64,000 bases of DNA from BOG-908 sp964242115. Its GTDB lineage: Bacteria; Pseudomonadota; Alphaproteobacteria; Acetobacterales; Acetobacteraceae. The notes beneath the pieces are model-generated. The model worked only from the letters and a program-made list of their open reading frames with translations, had not been told where the DNA came from and searched no databases. Position 1 is the first letter of the stretch, and the number at the start of each line of letters is the position of its first letter. Positions 31,960-40,896 of the stretch are shown in pieces. The stretch spans positions 62,001-126,000 of the forward strand of contig CAXSZX010000002.1 of NCBI GenBank assembly GCA_964242115.1. Reading direction: 5' to 3'. The position numbers and the translations under genes were made by a program.

Positions 31960-33396
31960 TCAAACGTAGGGCGTGCCATCGTGCGAGATTGCTTTCCCGC
32001 CAGGGTGTCTGACGTATTCGGGCGTGCCAGGCGGCCCGCTCAAAAGGCGTCCGTCGTAGAGACTGCGAACGATGGCCGGCCCACTCTCAGGCTGCACCAT
32101 CAGCTCGGTGAAAGCCCAAACCAGCGCGTCCATCCTGTCGGGACTGTCGGAGTCACCGGGTGTCCAGCCGCACATCTGATCTTCAAGAACAGGCAGTGCG
32201 CCAATGTGCGACACGCGGCGTTGCTCGTAGAGCGCTGCAACCGGCTCCGCGCGCACCGCCTTGCCGCGCGTGGCATGCACCATCTTCACCGGCACATTCC
32301 GGTCGACCGCGCGGATCGTCGCCTCGCACATCTCCCCGCCGTAGTTCTTTTCGGCAACAATCCGGTCCGCTTTCAGGCTGCGATACAGGTTGACCGCAGC
32401 ACGCGCCCATCCGTCCGGGCTATACTTCCCGCTCGCATCCGCCAGGACGTAACCGCGGCCGTCCACGCCCAGACCGCAAGCGATGATGCCCGTCTCGTCG
32501 GCCTTGGCGTTGCTGGAGCCTGCAGGGTCGACCGCAACAACGATGCGTTTCATCTCAGGTGCGACGTAGACCCGCATTTCATCCAGGCTCGCCCGGGTCC
32601 ACAGCGCGCCCTCCGCGTCGTCCAGCAACTCGGCCATCAGCTCTTGTCGGCCGAGCGTGGTGCCGTCGTAGCGGCGCCGCAGGTAGGCCAGCGTTTCCGT
32701 GTCCAGATTGGCCGCATTGTCAAACGTGGTGCTGTTGGTGCGCACCGTCGCCGGATCGGCAAGGATCGCTTTCAGCAGCTTGTGCCGTTTCGGCGTAGTG
32801 GACACGATCCCAGCCGGCGCATCCCCTTTCGGCCCGGTGATGCGCAAGGCGAATTGCAGGTTAGACCAGCAACCTTCCGCATCCGCCCACGACGTGAGCT
32901 CATCTCCCCAAAAGAAGTCCAGGTTTGGGCCGCGGATGCGGTTCGGTTCCTCGCTGGACAGCAGGTAAGCCACCGCGCCGTTCGGCCACACAAGCCGGCG
33001 CTGGGATGGTTCGTGGACCGGCATGTTCCAGGGCGGACAAACGGCCAGCAAGCCAGATGGGCCTTGCACCACGTCTCGCCGCAGCGTCTCCGCAGTCGGG
33101 CCGATGATGCCGATGTGACGCGCCCGGCCTTCCTCGACACGGCTGCGCACCGTCTCGGCCGCAGTGCGAGTCTTGCCCGATCCTCGGCCACCCAGCAGCA
33201 CCCACGTGCGCCAGTCAGGAAGCCCCTCACGCTGACGCGGCGGCGGTAGCTGGTCAGGCCTCGCCCAGAGCGGCCAGTGCCACTGCAGCGTCGCCAGCTC
33301 GGCCGGCTCGAGCGCTTCCAGAGCGGCGCGACGATCGGGATCTGGAAGCGCTGCCAAAGCGCCCAGAACTGCGGCTAGACGGCTCACTTGCGGCAC
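31960..33396 (-). CDS. terL: Terminase large subunit
   Basis: About 478 residues from GTG 33396; the frame stays open to 33579, overlapping terS, so the start is uncertain. ATPase Walker A LLGGRGSGKTRTAAE and Walker B NLDFFWGDELTSW are intact, and the nuclease domain shows VVAVDPAGSSNAKADETGI, IVAEKNYGGEM and SPDRMDALVWAFTEL with acidic metal ligands. It should package DNA into a procapsid, but no capsid or portal gene follows. Confidence 0.92.
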   Translation of the reverse strand: MPQVSRLAAVLGALAALPDPDRRAALEALEPAELATLQWHWPLWARPDQLPPPRQREGLPDWRTWVLLGGRGSGKTRTAAETVRSRVEEGRARHIGIIGPTAETLRRDVVQGPSGLLAVCPPWNMPVHEPSQRRLVWPNGAVAYLLSSEEPNRIRGPNLDFFWGDELTSWADAEGCWSNLQFALRITGPKGDAPAGIVSTTPKRHKLLKAILADPATVRTNSTTFDNAANLDTETLAYLRRRYDGTTLGRQELMAELLDDAEGALWTRASLDEMRVYVAPEMKRIVVAVDPAGSSNAKADETGIIACGLGVDGRGYVLADASGKYSPDGWARAAVNLYRSLKADRIVAEKNYGGEMCEATIRAVDRNVPVKMVHATRGKAVRAEPVAALYEQRRVSHIGALPVLEDQMCGWTPGDSDSPDRMDALVWAFTELMVQPESGPAIVRSLYDGRLLSGPPGTPEYVRHPGGKAISHDGTPYV

Positions 33397-33511
33397 CGTG
33401 ACGGACGTATCTTCCACCGAACCACGGCAAAAAGCGCCGGTTCTACGGCGGCCTTTGCAACCGGCTTTTTCCAGCCCACACTTTGGCACACTTTTTTGGC
33501 CAGAAACCCCG

Positions 33512-33883
33512 TCATCCGACGATTTCCTTCGGTCGGTCGCCTTCGATGGTCGGGAGATTTCCGATCGGAAGGCGCGCAAGCCGGCCGAGTAGCTTTTCCA
33601 CGATGGCGTTGGCGTTGGGAGCGTCCAGCGCGACGGTGGCCGTCACGTCCAAGCTTTTGCGGGGAAACAGGTAAGGCGCCGCAGCTGCGCACGCCGATAC
33701 TTGCACCTCGACAGGCACAGCAGGGTCATATCCGATTTCGACCAGGCGCAGCACCGGGTTTCTGTCCGCCGCGAGCACGTTGCGCACAACCGCGTTGGCG
33801 AGAGCTTTCATTTCGGGCGTGCGATGGCTGTGCCCACCGCCAGGCTTCCGTCCCGCCCCCACTCGCCTGCCACCATGCGTCAT
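33512..33883 (-). CDS. terS: Terminase small subunit
   Basis: 123 residues from ATG 33883. The N-terminus GGRRVGAGRKPGGGHSHR is the basic Gly-rich motif common in terminase small subunits, followed by helices with VRNVLAADRNPVLRLVEIGY and ASACAAAAPYLFPR-like segments. It recognises the packaging site. Upstream is the repeat-rich region 33884-34147. Confidence 0.82.
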   Translation of the reverse strand: MTHGGRRVGAGRKPGGGHSHRTPEMKALANAVVRNVLAADRNPVLRLVEIGYDPAVPVEVQVSACAAAAPYLFPRKSLDVTATVALDAPNANAIVEKLLGRLARLPIGNLPTIEGDRPKEIVG

Positions 33884-34032
33884 TCGACACGCGCCCTCGT
33901 TGAATAGACTTGAATGTAAAGAAGCAGTTCGTGGGCATTCAACACTATTCTTCAGGTCGTCAAAATCATCATTCCGCGTCATACTGGTGCAAGAGAAGTC
34001 TTACCGAGCCATATCAACCTTGATTATTTTGA

Positions 34033-34145
34033 GTTGTGCAGGGTTTGCAGGGTTTGCTATTTCGGCCGTATAGGGAAAAGGTATATACTGATGCACATAC
34101 GCCTGACGTGACGGGTATATCCGCAAACCCTGCACAACCCTGCAC
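34033..34145. repeat. Iteron-like inverted repeats, candidate replication origin or control site
   Basis: The left arm 34033-34057 has GTTGTGCAGGG, TTTGCAGGG, TTTGC; the right arm 34123-34145 is its complement (GCAAACCCTGCAC, AACCCTGCAC). Each arm holds two or more GCAGGGTT units, separated by an AT-rich part with GGTATATAC and GGGTATATCC. It lies between the primase-helicase end and terS, in a 264-base stretch with no gene. P4-type elements replicate from iteron sites beside such genes. Confidence 0.6.
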
Positions 34146-34147
34146 AC

Positions 34148-35713
34148 TCACCTCGGCCCCATGCATGAGGCGAGCAGTCGGATGCCCATGAAGGCCATTC
34201 CAGCCCTTTGTTTTTCCTTTGGCGCGTGTTTCAGCATGGCGTCGCTGAAGGCCTTCTCCGTGCCTGGCTCCTCGCCGCGGTCCGTCATCCAGGCCTTCCA
34301 GTCGTTGAAGAGGCTGCGGGTGGTGGTCCATGCGCCGGGCACGCGTTCGCATTGGGTGGTCAGCCATTCGGCCAAGCTGTCCTGACTTGCGAAATACTCG
34401 TCGGTGGCGGCCGTCACGGTGGGCGGCGGCTGCAGGCCTATGCGCTGCCATTCCAGGCAACCACGGACCGCCCATGCCAGGATGCCCGGCAACTCGGCCA
34501 GGAGGGCGTCTGCAAGGCCGGTGTCGGGCACCCTCGGGACGTAGGTGAGCGGCACCAAGTTCATCCGCCTGCGCATGGCTGCGTCAGGGTTGCGCAAGGG
34601 TGGCTTGTGGTTGCCGGAGAACCAGAGCTTGCACACTGGGGAGAACTCGAAGGGGTCGCCGCGCATGACGCGGGCGCTGATCTTGTCGCCCCCGGTGATG
34701 GCCTTCACCCTGGCCTCGGCCCACTGGCGGCCTTCCTCGGTTTCGGTGACGGCCACCATGCGAGCGCCGCGGAGTGCCGCGAGGTTGGTGGGATGTTGTT
34801 CGTTCCGCTGCATCATAAACACGTCGTGCATGGCGGTGGTGGCGTAATCCCCGAGTAGGGCTTGCACGATCGAGAACAGGACGCCTTTGCCGTTGCCGCC
34901 GGGGCCATAGCAGAACAGGAACGCGTGTTCGGTGATGCAGCCGGTGAGCGTGTAGCCGATGAAACGCTGCAGGTAGCGAATCAGCTTGCGATTGCCCTGG
35001 GTGATCTGGATGAGAAACCGTATCCAGCGCCTGCACGCGCCGCCGGGTGTCGCGCCTGCAACCTTGGTGAGCATGTCGTCGGGTCTGTGCGGCCGGATGC
35101 GGCCGGTGCGGAGATTGACGACGCCGCCGGGTGTGTTGAGCAACCACGGATCAGCGTCGAAGACTTCCGCTGAACGCGCGTGATGTGGGTCCGACCTGGC
35201 AAGCCGCTCGACAGCGGCGACAGTGTGAGCAGACGTGAGAGACTTGGCAGTGTCCTCCCCGCCGCGCTCGCCCGCCGCGTCGGCTGCGATGTCCCGGCAA
35301 ACAACCCGCGCGGCATCGTAGACCGCCAGAACATCGTCCTTCGACCACCTGCAACCGTTCCAGCGCAGCCACGCGGACCATGCCGGGACATAGAGCAGAT
35401 GACTGGCATGGCGGGCCGTGAAGGCGAGCGCGAGGCCGTCGTCGCTGAAACGCGGAGGTAGCGCTGACCCGCTGTTGTTTGCTCCGTCGCGTTGACGCGT
35501 CGACCGGCGCTGGGCTTGCACCTCGGCGTCAAGAGTGCTGACGCGGATGCTTAATTTGGCTGCTTCGCTTTCCCGAACCCGGTCATATTCGAGGCTGTCC
35601 AGTCGAGCGAGACGGATGATTGCGGTAGCGTCCGTGAACATGGCGCCCGACGATTGACCCGCGTCGTGTGCATCGAACGCGGCCGAAAAGCGCTCGTCCA
35701 ATCCGTTAGCCAT
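34148..35713 (-). CDS. Phage/plasmid primase-helicase, P4 alpha C-terminal type (D5-like)
   Basis: 521 residues. The helicase is superfamily 3: Walker A CYGPGGNGKGVLFSIVQALL, Walker B-type GARMVAVTETEEG, sensor LWFSGNHKPPLRN, then arginine finger region AMRRRMNLVPL. A D5_N domain precedes it (WLLNTPGGVVNLRTGRI). It unwinds the element's origin. The start ATG 35713 overlaps the prim-pol gene's end. Confidence 0.9.
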   Translation of the reverse strand: MANGLDERFSAAFDAHDAGQSSGAMFTDATAIIRLARLDSLEYDRVRESEAAKLSIRVSTLDAEVQAQRRSTRQRDGANNSGSALPPRFSDDGLALAFTARHASHLLYVPAWSAWLRWNGCRWSKDDVLAVYDAARVVCRDIAADAAGERGGEDTAKSLTSAHTVAAVERLARSDPHHARSAEVFDADPWLLNTPGGVVNLRTGRIRPHRPDDMLTKVAGATPGGACRRWIRFLIQITQGNRKLIRYLQRFIGYTLTGCITEHAFLFCYGPGGNGKGVLFSIVQALLGDYATTAMHDVFMMQRNEQHPTNLAALRGARMVAVTETEEGRQWAEARVKAITGGDKISARVMRGDPFEFSPVCKLWFSGNHKPPLRNPDAAMRRRMNLVPLTYVPRVPDTGLADALLAELPGILAWAVRGCLEWQRIGLQPPPTVTAATDEYFASQDSLAEWLTTQCERVPGAWTTTRSLFNDWKAWMTDRGEEPGTEKAFSDAMLKHAPKEKQRAGMAFMGIRLLASCMGPR

Positions 35714-36515
35714 TGGTGCCTCGCGGCGTCAGAGGATGTGCTTTGCCCCAGTCCAGCGCATAGGCGATCGTGGCCTTAGCGTTGGCTTTCACCACGTCGT
35801 CGCCGCCGGCCTCCTTCACGGCCGAGTAGAGCTCGCGCTCCACGCTGCTGCGGGTGAGATCGTTGTCCAGGTGCAGGATGCCGCCGATCACCTTGCCGGC
35901 AGCTCGCAGTGTGTCGTGCCTTCGACCAGGTGGAGCGCTGGCCACGCGCTCGAGCTGACGTTGAACCAGGCGGCGGGCATAAGTCTCGTCACCCTTCACG
36001 CGTTCGCGCCAGGCGAGCTCCCCGGGTGTCGGATCCGGCTTTCGCAGCAATTCATGCAGTAACCAGGCAGGCCAGGGTGCTGGTGGTGCGACGTTCGATA
36101 TCAGGCCGCCGTGTTCAGGCCACCAGATGACATACCCGCCGTCACCGCGCGTATCGATGCCCGGCGCGATCTTGCTGGCAGTGTTCCGAACGCCGGGACG
36201 GTGCAGAAAGACGAGATGCCCGCCACCGCTGCGGGTGCGGTGTTCGCGCGTGTCTGGCAGTCGCGGGCGAAGCAGAGCGATGGACTCTCGCCCGCCATTT
36301 TTGGGGTCCCAATCCAGCACGTCGAAACCGTTGGCGGGGCCGGTCGGCATGCCGATCAGCTCGCCACCGCAGCGGCGAAATAGTCGCTCTACTTTGTCGG
36401 GCTGGCGCTCGGCAGCTTGGAACCCACCCTTGCACGTCGGACTTTTGTCCGCTCCGCAAGGAAACACCAGAAAACCGCGCTCCGCGAGCGCAAGGGCTTT
36501 GGCGAGAAGTGTCAC
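35706..36515 (-). CDS. Bifunctional primase-polymerase (prim-pol) domain protein
   Basis: 269 residues. The N-terminal prim-pol signature is complete: ALALAERGFLVFPCGADK, GGELIGMPTGPANGFDVLDWD (Asp-x-Asp) and RTRSGGGHLVFLHRPG, IDTRGDGGYVIWWP. Translationally coupled to the primase-helicase that follows, giving an autonomous replication module. Confidence 0.9.
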   Translation of the reverse strand: MTLLAKALALAERGFLVFPCGADKSPTCKGGFQAAERQPDKVERLFRRCGGELIGMPTGPANGFDVLDWDPKNGGRESIALLRPRLPDTREHRTRSGGGHLVFLHRPGVRNTASKIAPGIDTRGDGGYVIWWPEHGGLISNVAPPAPWPAWLLHELLRKPDPTPGELAWRERVKGDETYARRLVQRQLERVASAPPGRRHDTLRAAGKVIGGILHLDNDLTRSSVERELYSAVKEAGGDDVVKANAKATIAYALDWGKAHPLTPRGTNG

Positions 36516-36709
36516 TGCGCCACCTCACGCAACCCGGCCGCAAGCCACGCGAGGCGGTCGGCCGCGTGATAGTGGCCGTGAGCGAGCTCGAGGTCGGCCA
36601 GGCGGTCCAGTGCGGCGGCATTACGCGGCAAGGGCTGGCGCGACCAACCGCGGAAGGCGCGGTTTTGGTCGGGGTCGGACTGTCTGTAGAAGCTGTGGGC
36701 ATCAGGCAT
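36512..36709 (-). CDS. Small hypothetical protein
   Basis: 65 residues from ATG 36709, stop overlapping the prim-pol start by four bases. MPDAHSFYRQSDPDQNRAF, then a helical part (LDRLADLELAHGHYHAADRL). Unknown. Confidence 0.6.
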   Translation of the reverse strand: MPDAHSFYRQSDPDQNRAFRGWSRQPLPRNAAALDRLADLELAHGHYHAADRLAWLAAGLREVAQ

Positions 36710-36844
36710 GGTTGGTCCTCTCGAGGGGGACCGCCCACGGCGTGCTTGAAACGGAGTCTGGGCGTGTGTATCCAGAGCGTGCCACCCGGCACCTCCAAGA
36801 CACATTAAGCCTTCCGCCCTCGCACGTTACCGCGTGCGGGGGTG

Positions 36845-37084
36845 TCAGGCTGCTTTCTGGTTTTCGGCTTTCTTTGACGGCGCGCGTGAGGGAAAGGTTG
36901 CTCGCGGCAGGGATGCCCAGAAAGCGTCGATGGACGCGACGGTCACAACCGTGCGGTGGCCTACCTTCAGCCCCATCAGGGTGCCGGCGGCGATCATCCG
37001 CTCAATCTGAGTTTTGGAGATGCCGAGCTGCGCGGCGGCGGCGTCTTTCGAAACGCCGCGGGGAATGAAATCTGTATCGGACAT
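36845..37084 (-). CDS. AlpA/excisionase-like MerR-type HTH protein
   Basis: 79 residues from ATG 37084. HTH SKDAAAAQLGISKTQIERMI followed by TLMGLKVGHRTVVTVASIDAFW, the usual HTH_17/excisionase shape. It lies next to the tRNA-proximal attachment site and would control excision or early genes. A GC-rich dyad (CCTCGCACG-TTAC-CGCGTGCGG) follows its stop near 36813. Confidence 0.85.
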   Translation of the reverse strand: MSDTDFIPRGVSKDAAAAQLGISKTQIERMIAAGTLMGLKVGHRTVVTVASIDAFWASLPRATFPSRAPSKKAENQKAA

Positions 37085-37406
37085 GGCGACACCTGGACTT
37101 GGTTGAACCAAGTGCCCCGACCTGTCGCTCGTCGCAGTGAACGGGGACTAGGGCACCGACTAACGGCTCCCCCTGGACCCCCGGCCCGGTTGGATCGCGG
37201 CTCCCGCATGTGGCCCCGCCACAAACAATCAACACCGCTGAAGACGTGGCTACACACGCTCGCCGAGCCGCCGCAAGAAAAAAGTTTACCTTGGCGCGCT
37301 ATGTCGCAAAGACAAACCAAAGCAACTCTCACGTGTGGGCTAGGGCGACGGCTGGCGAAATAGTGTCTTACAAAAGACAGTAAAAACAGTTGCTTACAAG
37401 CTATTT

Positions 37407-37420
37407 TGGTGGAGGGGGTT
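37407..37420. repeat. attR candidate inside tRNA-Tyr 3' end
   Basis: TGGTGGAGGGGGTT, the partner of 22448-22461. The tRNA remains intact on this side. Confidence 0.75.
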
Positions 37421-37491
37421 GGATTCGAACCAACGTAGGCGAAGCCAGCGGATTTACAGTCCGCCCCCTTTAGCCACTCGGGCACCCCTCC
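37407..37491 (-). tRNA. tRNA-Tyr (anticodon GTA), target of the integrated element
   Basis: 85 nt with encoded CCA. Acceptor GGAGGGG / CCCCTCC with discriminator A, anticodon loop CTGTAAA, a long class-II variable arm (CTGGCTTCGCC region) and T-loop GGTTCGAATCC. Its 3' end points to the mobile element and carries attR (37407-37420). The 320 bases between it and the AlpA-like gene have no gene. Confidence 0.95.
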
Positions 37492-37590
37492 GCCGCGCGC
37501 GGCAGGCGAGCCGGATATGCCGCGCGGCAGTGCTTGTCAACGAGACGCCGACCGTAGCCGCGTCTGCCACGGGGCTGTATAGCCGCGCCG

Positions 37591-38439
37591 ATGAAACCGC
37601 CCCACAGCAATAGACAGCCAGGCTCGCGGCCCGACACGGGCCAGCGGCAGCCGGTCTCCCCCCCAGCATCCGACGCACACGCCCGCAGGGACGGCCGAGC
37701 CCCCGGCCCTTCCCGCGGCCAGGCGCCGGCGGGCACGATCTGGCTATACGGCCTGCACCCGGTGGCGGCAGCTCTGGCTAACCCGCAACGACGCTGCCGG
37801 CGGCTGGTGCTGACCGAGGAGGCCGAGCACAGCCTGGCCGAACATCTGCCACGGCCATGGTCGGTGCCGGCCGAGCGGATGGAACGGGCGAGGCTCGACC
37901 AGCTCCTCGGCCGCGACGTGGTGCACCAGGGGACGGCGTTGCTGGCCGACCCGCTGCCCCCGCCGGTGCTGGCCAGCGTCTTGGAACGCCCCGGCCCCTT
38001 GCTGGTGCTCGACCAGGTGACGGACCCGCGCAACGTCGGCGCCATACTGCGCTCGGCCGCCGCGTTCGCAGTCGCCGGAGTAATCGTGCAGGACCGTCAC
38101 GCGCCAGACGAGACGGGCGCGCTCGCCAAGGCCGCATCCGGCGCGCTGGAGATCATGCCGCTGATCCGCGCGGTGAACCTCTCGCGCACGCTGGTAGCGC
38201 TGAAGGCTGCCGGCTTGTGGACCGTCGGCCTGGCTGCGGACGCCGCGCCTTTGCGCGGCACCGACCTGGCTGCCCGCAGGATCGCCCTGGTGCTGGGCGC
38301 CGAAGGTGCGGGCCTGCGCCGGCTGACGCGGGAGACCTGCGACGAACTCGCAGGGCTGGCGATGCCGGGAACAATGGAGAGTCTGAACGTCTCTGCCGCG
38401 GCCACCGTCGCACTTTATGAGCTGACTCGCGAGGTTTGA
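37591..38439 (+). CDS. rlmB: 23S rRNA 2'-O-methyltransferase, TrmH/SpoU family (RlmB-like)
   Basis: 282 residues. SpoU motifs: DQVTDPRNVGAILRSA (motif 1), LVLGAEGAGLRRLTRE (motif 2) and MESLNVSAAATVALYEL (motif 3) forming the knot. An N-terminal substrate-binding domain starts IWLYGLHPVAAAL, preceded by a basic disordered leader of ~45 residues. RlmB methylates G2251 in 23S rRNA; the exact target here is inferred. Confidence 0.92.
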   Translation: MKPPHSNRQPGSRPDTGQRQPVSPPASDAHARRDGRAPGPSRGQAPAGTIWLYGLHPVAAALANPQRRCRRLVLTEEAEHSLAEHLPRPWSVPAERMERARLDQLLGRDVVHQGTALLADPLPPPVLASVLERPGPLLVLDQVTDPRNVGAILRSAAAFAVAGVIVQDRHAPDETGALAKAASGALEIMPLIRAVNLSRTLVALKAAGLWTVGLAADAAPLRGTDLAARRIALVLGAEGAGLRRLTRETCDELAGLAMPGTMESLNVSAAATVALYELTREV

Positions 38440-38522
38440 GCACCCATCACGTTCCTGTCAGACAGCACCGGAGCCCGTCGGCTTGCACAACTGGTTAACC
38501 ACCGCGCCCTATCCTCGGGCAC

Positions 38523-38765
38523 ATGAAAACCCGTGCGCAAACCTCTTCAAAATGGCAAGACATTTCCGAGGAGCTGCAAATAGTGCTGGCGCAAAAGGCA
38601 ATGCGGCAAGCAGCGCTCATCATCGCAGAACAAGCCGAGCTGTTCGCGGTGCAGTTCAAGTCGGGAACGCTGCAGGACCGTGGAAGCGCGGACGGACTGC
38701 AGCTCTTCGCAGCGCTGCTGCGGGAGACGACGATAGAGACGCTGGCGCCGGTGGGGACTCCTTAA
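38523..38765 (+). CDS. Hypothetical protein (80 aa)
   Basis: ATG 38523. Helical: WQDISEELQIVLAQKAMRQA and ALIIAEQAELFAVQFKSG. No signal or membrane segment. Codon use matches the chromosome, supporting a real gene; no family recognised. Confidence 0.6.
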   Translation: MKTRAQTSSKWQDISEELQIVLAQKAMRQAALIIAEQAELFAVQFKSGTLQDRGSADGLQLFAALLRETTIETLAPVGTP

Positions 38766-38833
38766 GCCTTTCTCAAATATGAACCGAACGCTTGGTCTCG
38801 AGCGAAACATTTCGGTTTTTTCTGCCGCTCAGA

Positions 38834-38968
38834 AGCAAGCAAGCGGTTCTTTTTTGAAAAAAAGAACCAAAAAACTTTTGTTCCCTTGGGAGCGCGCTGG
38901 CAGAACCATCGCGACTGAAGAACCAGAAGTCTTTTGCTTCTTTTTTTCAGAAAGGAAGGCCTTACGTC
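38834..38968. repeat. Nested-palindrome intergenic repeat, copy 9
   Basis: Full copy 3' of the 80-residue gene and downstream of the HtrA gene. The left arm is a perfect type-A hairpin (GGTTCTTTTTTG / AAAAAAAGAACC); the right arm is type B (GTCTTTTGCTTC, CAGAAAGGAAGGCC). First copy to the right of the mobile element. Confidence 0.9.
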
Positions 38969-39014
38969 TCTTACCGGACCTCACTGGGTCGAGACGCTAG
39001 GCCTCCGGTGCGGC

Positions 39015-40598
39015 TCAACCGTTGCCGTCGTCCGAGCTGTCACCCTGGTCGGCGTTCCCGGTCGACACCGCAACGAAGATTGGCTCGCCGTTACGCACGA
39101 TCCGCAGCGCCACCGCTTGGCTCGACTTCAGCTGCTCGCGTATCAGCCGCCCAGCCTCCGCCGTGCCGGACACCGTGTGGTCACCCACCCCGGTGATCAG
39201 GTCGCCCGCCTGCAGCCCAGCCTGTTCGGCCGCAGAGCCCGGCTTCACCTGGGTGATCACCGCACCGCGCGCACCCTCCGGCAGATCCAGCTGCTGGCGC
39301 AGGTTCGGGGTGACGCCGGACAGCGCCACGCCGAGGCTCTGGCTTTCGCTGGCCGGGGCCACACCGCTGCGGCCGGCGTTCTCGGTCGGCAGCGTGCCTA
39401 CGGTCACGTCGATCGTCTGGGAGTGACCCTGCCGCACCACGTCGAGGTGGGCCGGCGTGCCGGGGGTCACCTGGCTGACGTTGATGGCCAGCTCCCGCGG
39501 GTTGCCAACATGCTGGCCGTTGACAGCGGTGATCACGTCGCCGGCGGCAAGCTGGGCGTGGCTCGCAGGACCGTCCGGCTCGACGCTGGCGATCAGCGCG
39601 CCGCGGTCGTCAGTGTCGCCCGCCGGCAGGCCGAGCGCGCTGGCCATCGCCGCGTTCACCGCCTGCGCCTGCACGCCGATGTAGCCGCGGGTGACGTGGC
39701 CGGACCGCTCGAGCTGGGCCACGACGCTTTTCACGGTGTTGGATGGGATGGCGAAGCCGATGCCCACGCTGCCGCCGCTCGGCGAGATGATGGCGCTGTT
39801 GACGCCGACCACCTTGCCGTCCTGGGTGAACAGCGGGCCGCCGGAATTACCCTGGTTGATGGGAGCGTCGATCTGGATGAAGCTGTCGTAGCTGCCCTCG
39901 CCGATGTCACGCCCGCGGGCGCTGACGATGCCGGCGGTAACCGTGCCGCCCAGGCCGAACGGGTTGCCCACGGCCACCACCCAAGCGCCCGGCTGCGCCG
40001 CGTTGCTGTCACCCAGGTTGATGAACGGCAGCGGGTGAGCCGACTTGACCTTCAGGACGGCCAGGTCGGAGGCCTTGTCGGTGCCCACCACGCGCGCCGG
40101 CAGCACGGTGCCGTCGTCCAGCGTGATCGAGACCGTCTTGGCGCCGCGGACGACGTGGTTGTTGGTCACGATGGTGCCGTTGGCGTCGATGATGAAGCCC
40201 GACCCGCGTGCCTCGACGGTGCGCTGCTGGGGTTGCTGCTGTGCAAACGGGAACGGGAAGCCGAACGGCATGCCGTGGCCGCCGAAGCCCGGCATGCCCT
40301 GACCCTGCTGCTGCTCCTCCTCGGCGTCTGGCCGGATGTGGCTGGTGATGGAGACGACGGCCGGCTTCACCCTATGCACAAGGGCGACGAAATCCGGCAG
40401 CGGGTGGCTGACCTGGCCCGGGTCGATGGCGCCGGGCTTGGGGGCCACCACCTGGTCGGCCGACTGGCTGGTCGCCGCGTTCGATTGCGCGAAAGCGTCG
40501 GTGTTGGAGCCGAGCAGGGCGAGGCCGCCGGCCGCGGTGCTGGCCAGCAACAGGCCGCCCAGCGTCCGGCCAAGATACCTGCGAGAATTTCGAGCCAT
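39015..40598 (-). CDS. Do-like serine endoprotease (HtrA/DegP family)
   Basis: 527 residues, periplasmic quality-control protease. Signal peptide with twin-Arg-like MARNSRRYLGRTLGGLLLA and cleavage near DAFA-QS. The trypsin-like triad is readable: His148 in TNNHVV, Asp178 in SDLAVLK, Ser252 in NQGNSGGPL. A Q-linker loop (GMPGFGGHGM, then Gln/Pro-rich) precedes the protease domain; two PDZ domains follow (GYIGVQAQ; LRQQLDLPEGARGAVI). Monocistronic in appearance. Confidence 0.94.
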   Translation of the reverse strand: MARNSRRYLGRTLGGLLLASTAAGGLALLGSNTDAFAQSNAATSQSADQVVAPKPGAIDPGQVSHPLPDFVALVHRVKPAVVSITSHIRPDAEEEQQQGQGMPGFGGHGMPFGFPFPFAQQQPQQRTVEARGSGFIIDANGTIVTNNHVVRGAKTVSITLDDGTVLPARVVGTDKASDLAVLKVKSAHPLPFINLGDSNAAQPGAWVVAVGNPFGLGGTVTAGIVSARGRDIGEGSYDSFIQIDAPINQGNSGGPLFTQDGKVVGVNSAIISPSGGSVGIGFAIPSNTVKSVVAQLERSGHVTRGYIGVQAQAVNAAMASALGLPAGDTDDRGALIASVEPDGPASHAQLAAGDVITAVNGQHVGNPRELAINVSQVTPGTPAHLDVVRQGHSQTIDVTVGTLPTENAGRSGVAPASESQSLGVALSGVTPNLRQQLDLPEGARGAVITQVKPGSAAEQAGLQAGDLITGVGDHTVSGTAEAGRLIREQLKSSQAVALRIVRNGEPIFVAVSTGNADQGDSSDDGNG

Positions 40599-40896
40599 GG
40601 TGACCTCTCCAATTAGTTTGTGTTCAGCGGGAATGGCCGCTTGCGTGTTGCATTAAAGCTGCAGGCGTGAACGTTCCATCGGCGCTACGGTGAAACCGGC
40701 GTCATGACGCCGTGTTCATCGCCGCCTCCAGCCGCGCCTTACAGTGGGAGCGCACGGCGGAGGCCCCGGTTCTCAGGCGGTCCCGTCCAGACGCCGGGAA
40801 TGCGACACGGCCGGCCGGCACGGCCCGGGGCAGGCCTTGTCGAGCTGTCAGCAGCTTGGCATTGCGGGCGTCCAGAGACAGCCAAGGAGGCGCTTC

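Noticed and set aside
34033..34145. CRISPR or transposon end repeats
   Set aside because: Units are ~8-9 bp, inverted and without spacers or a transposase; iterons fit better.
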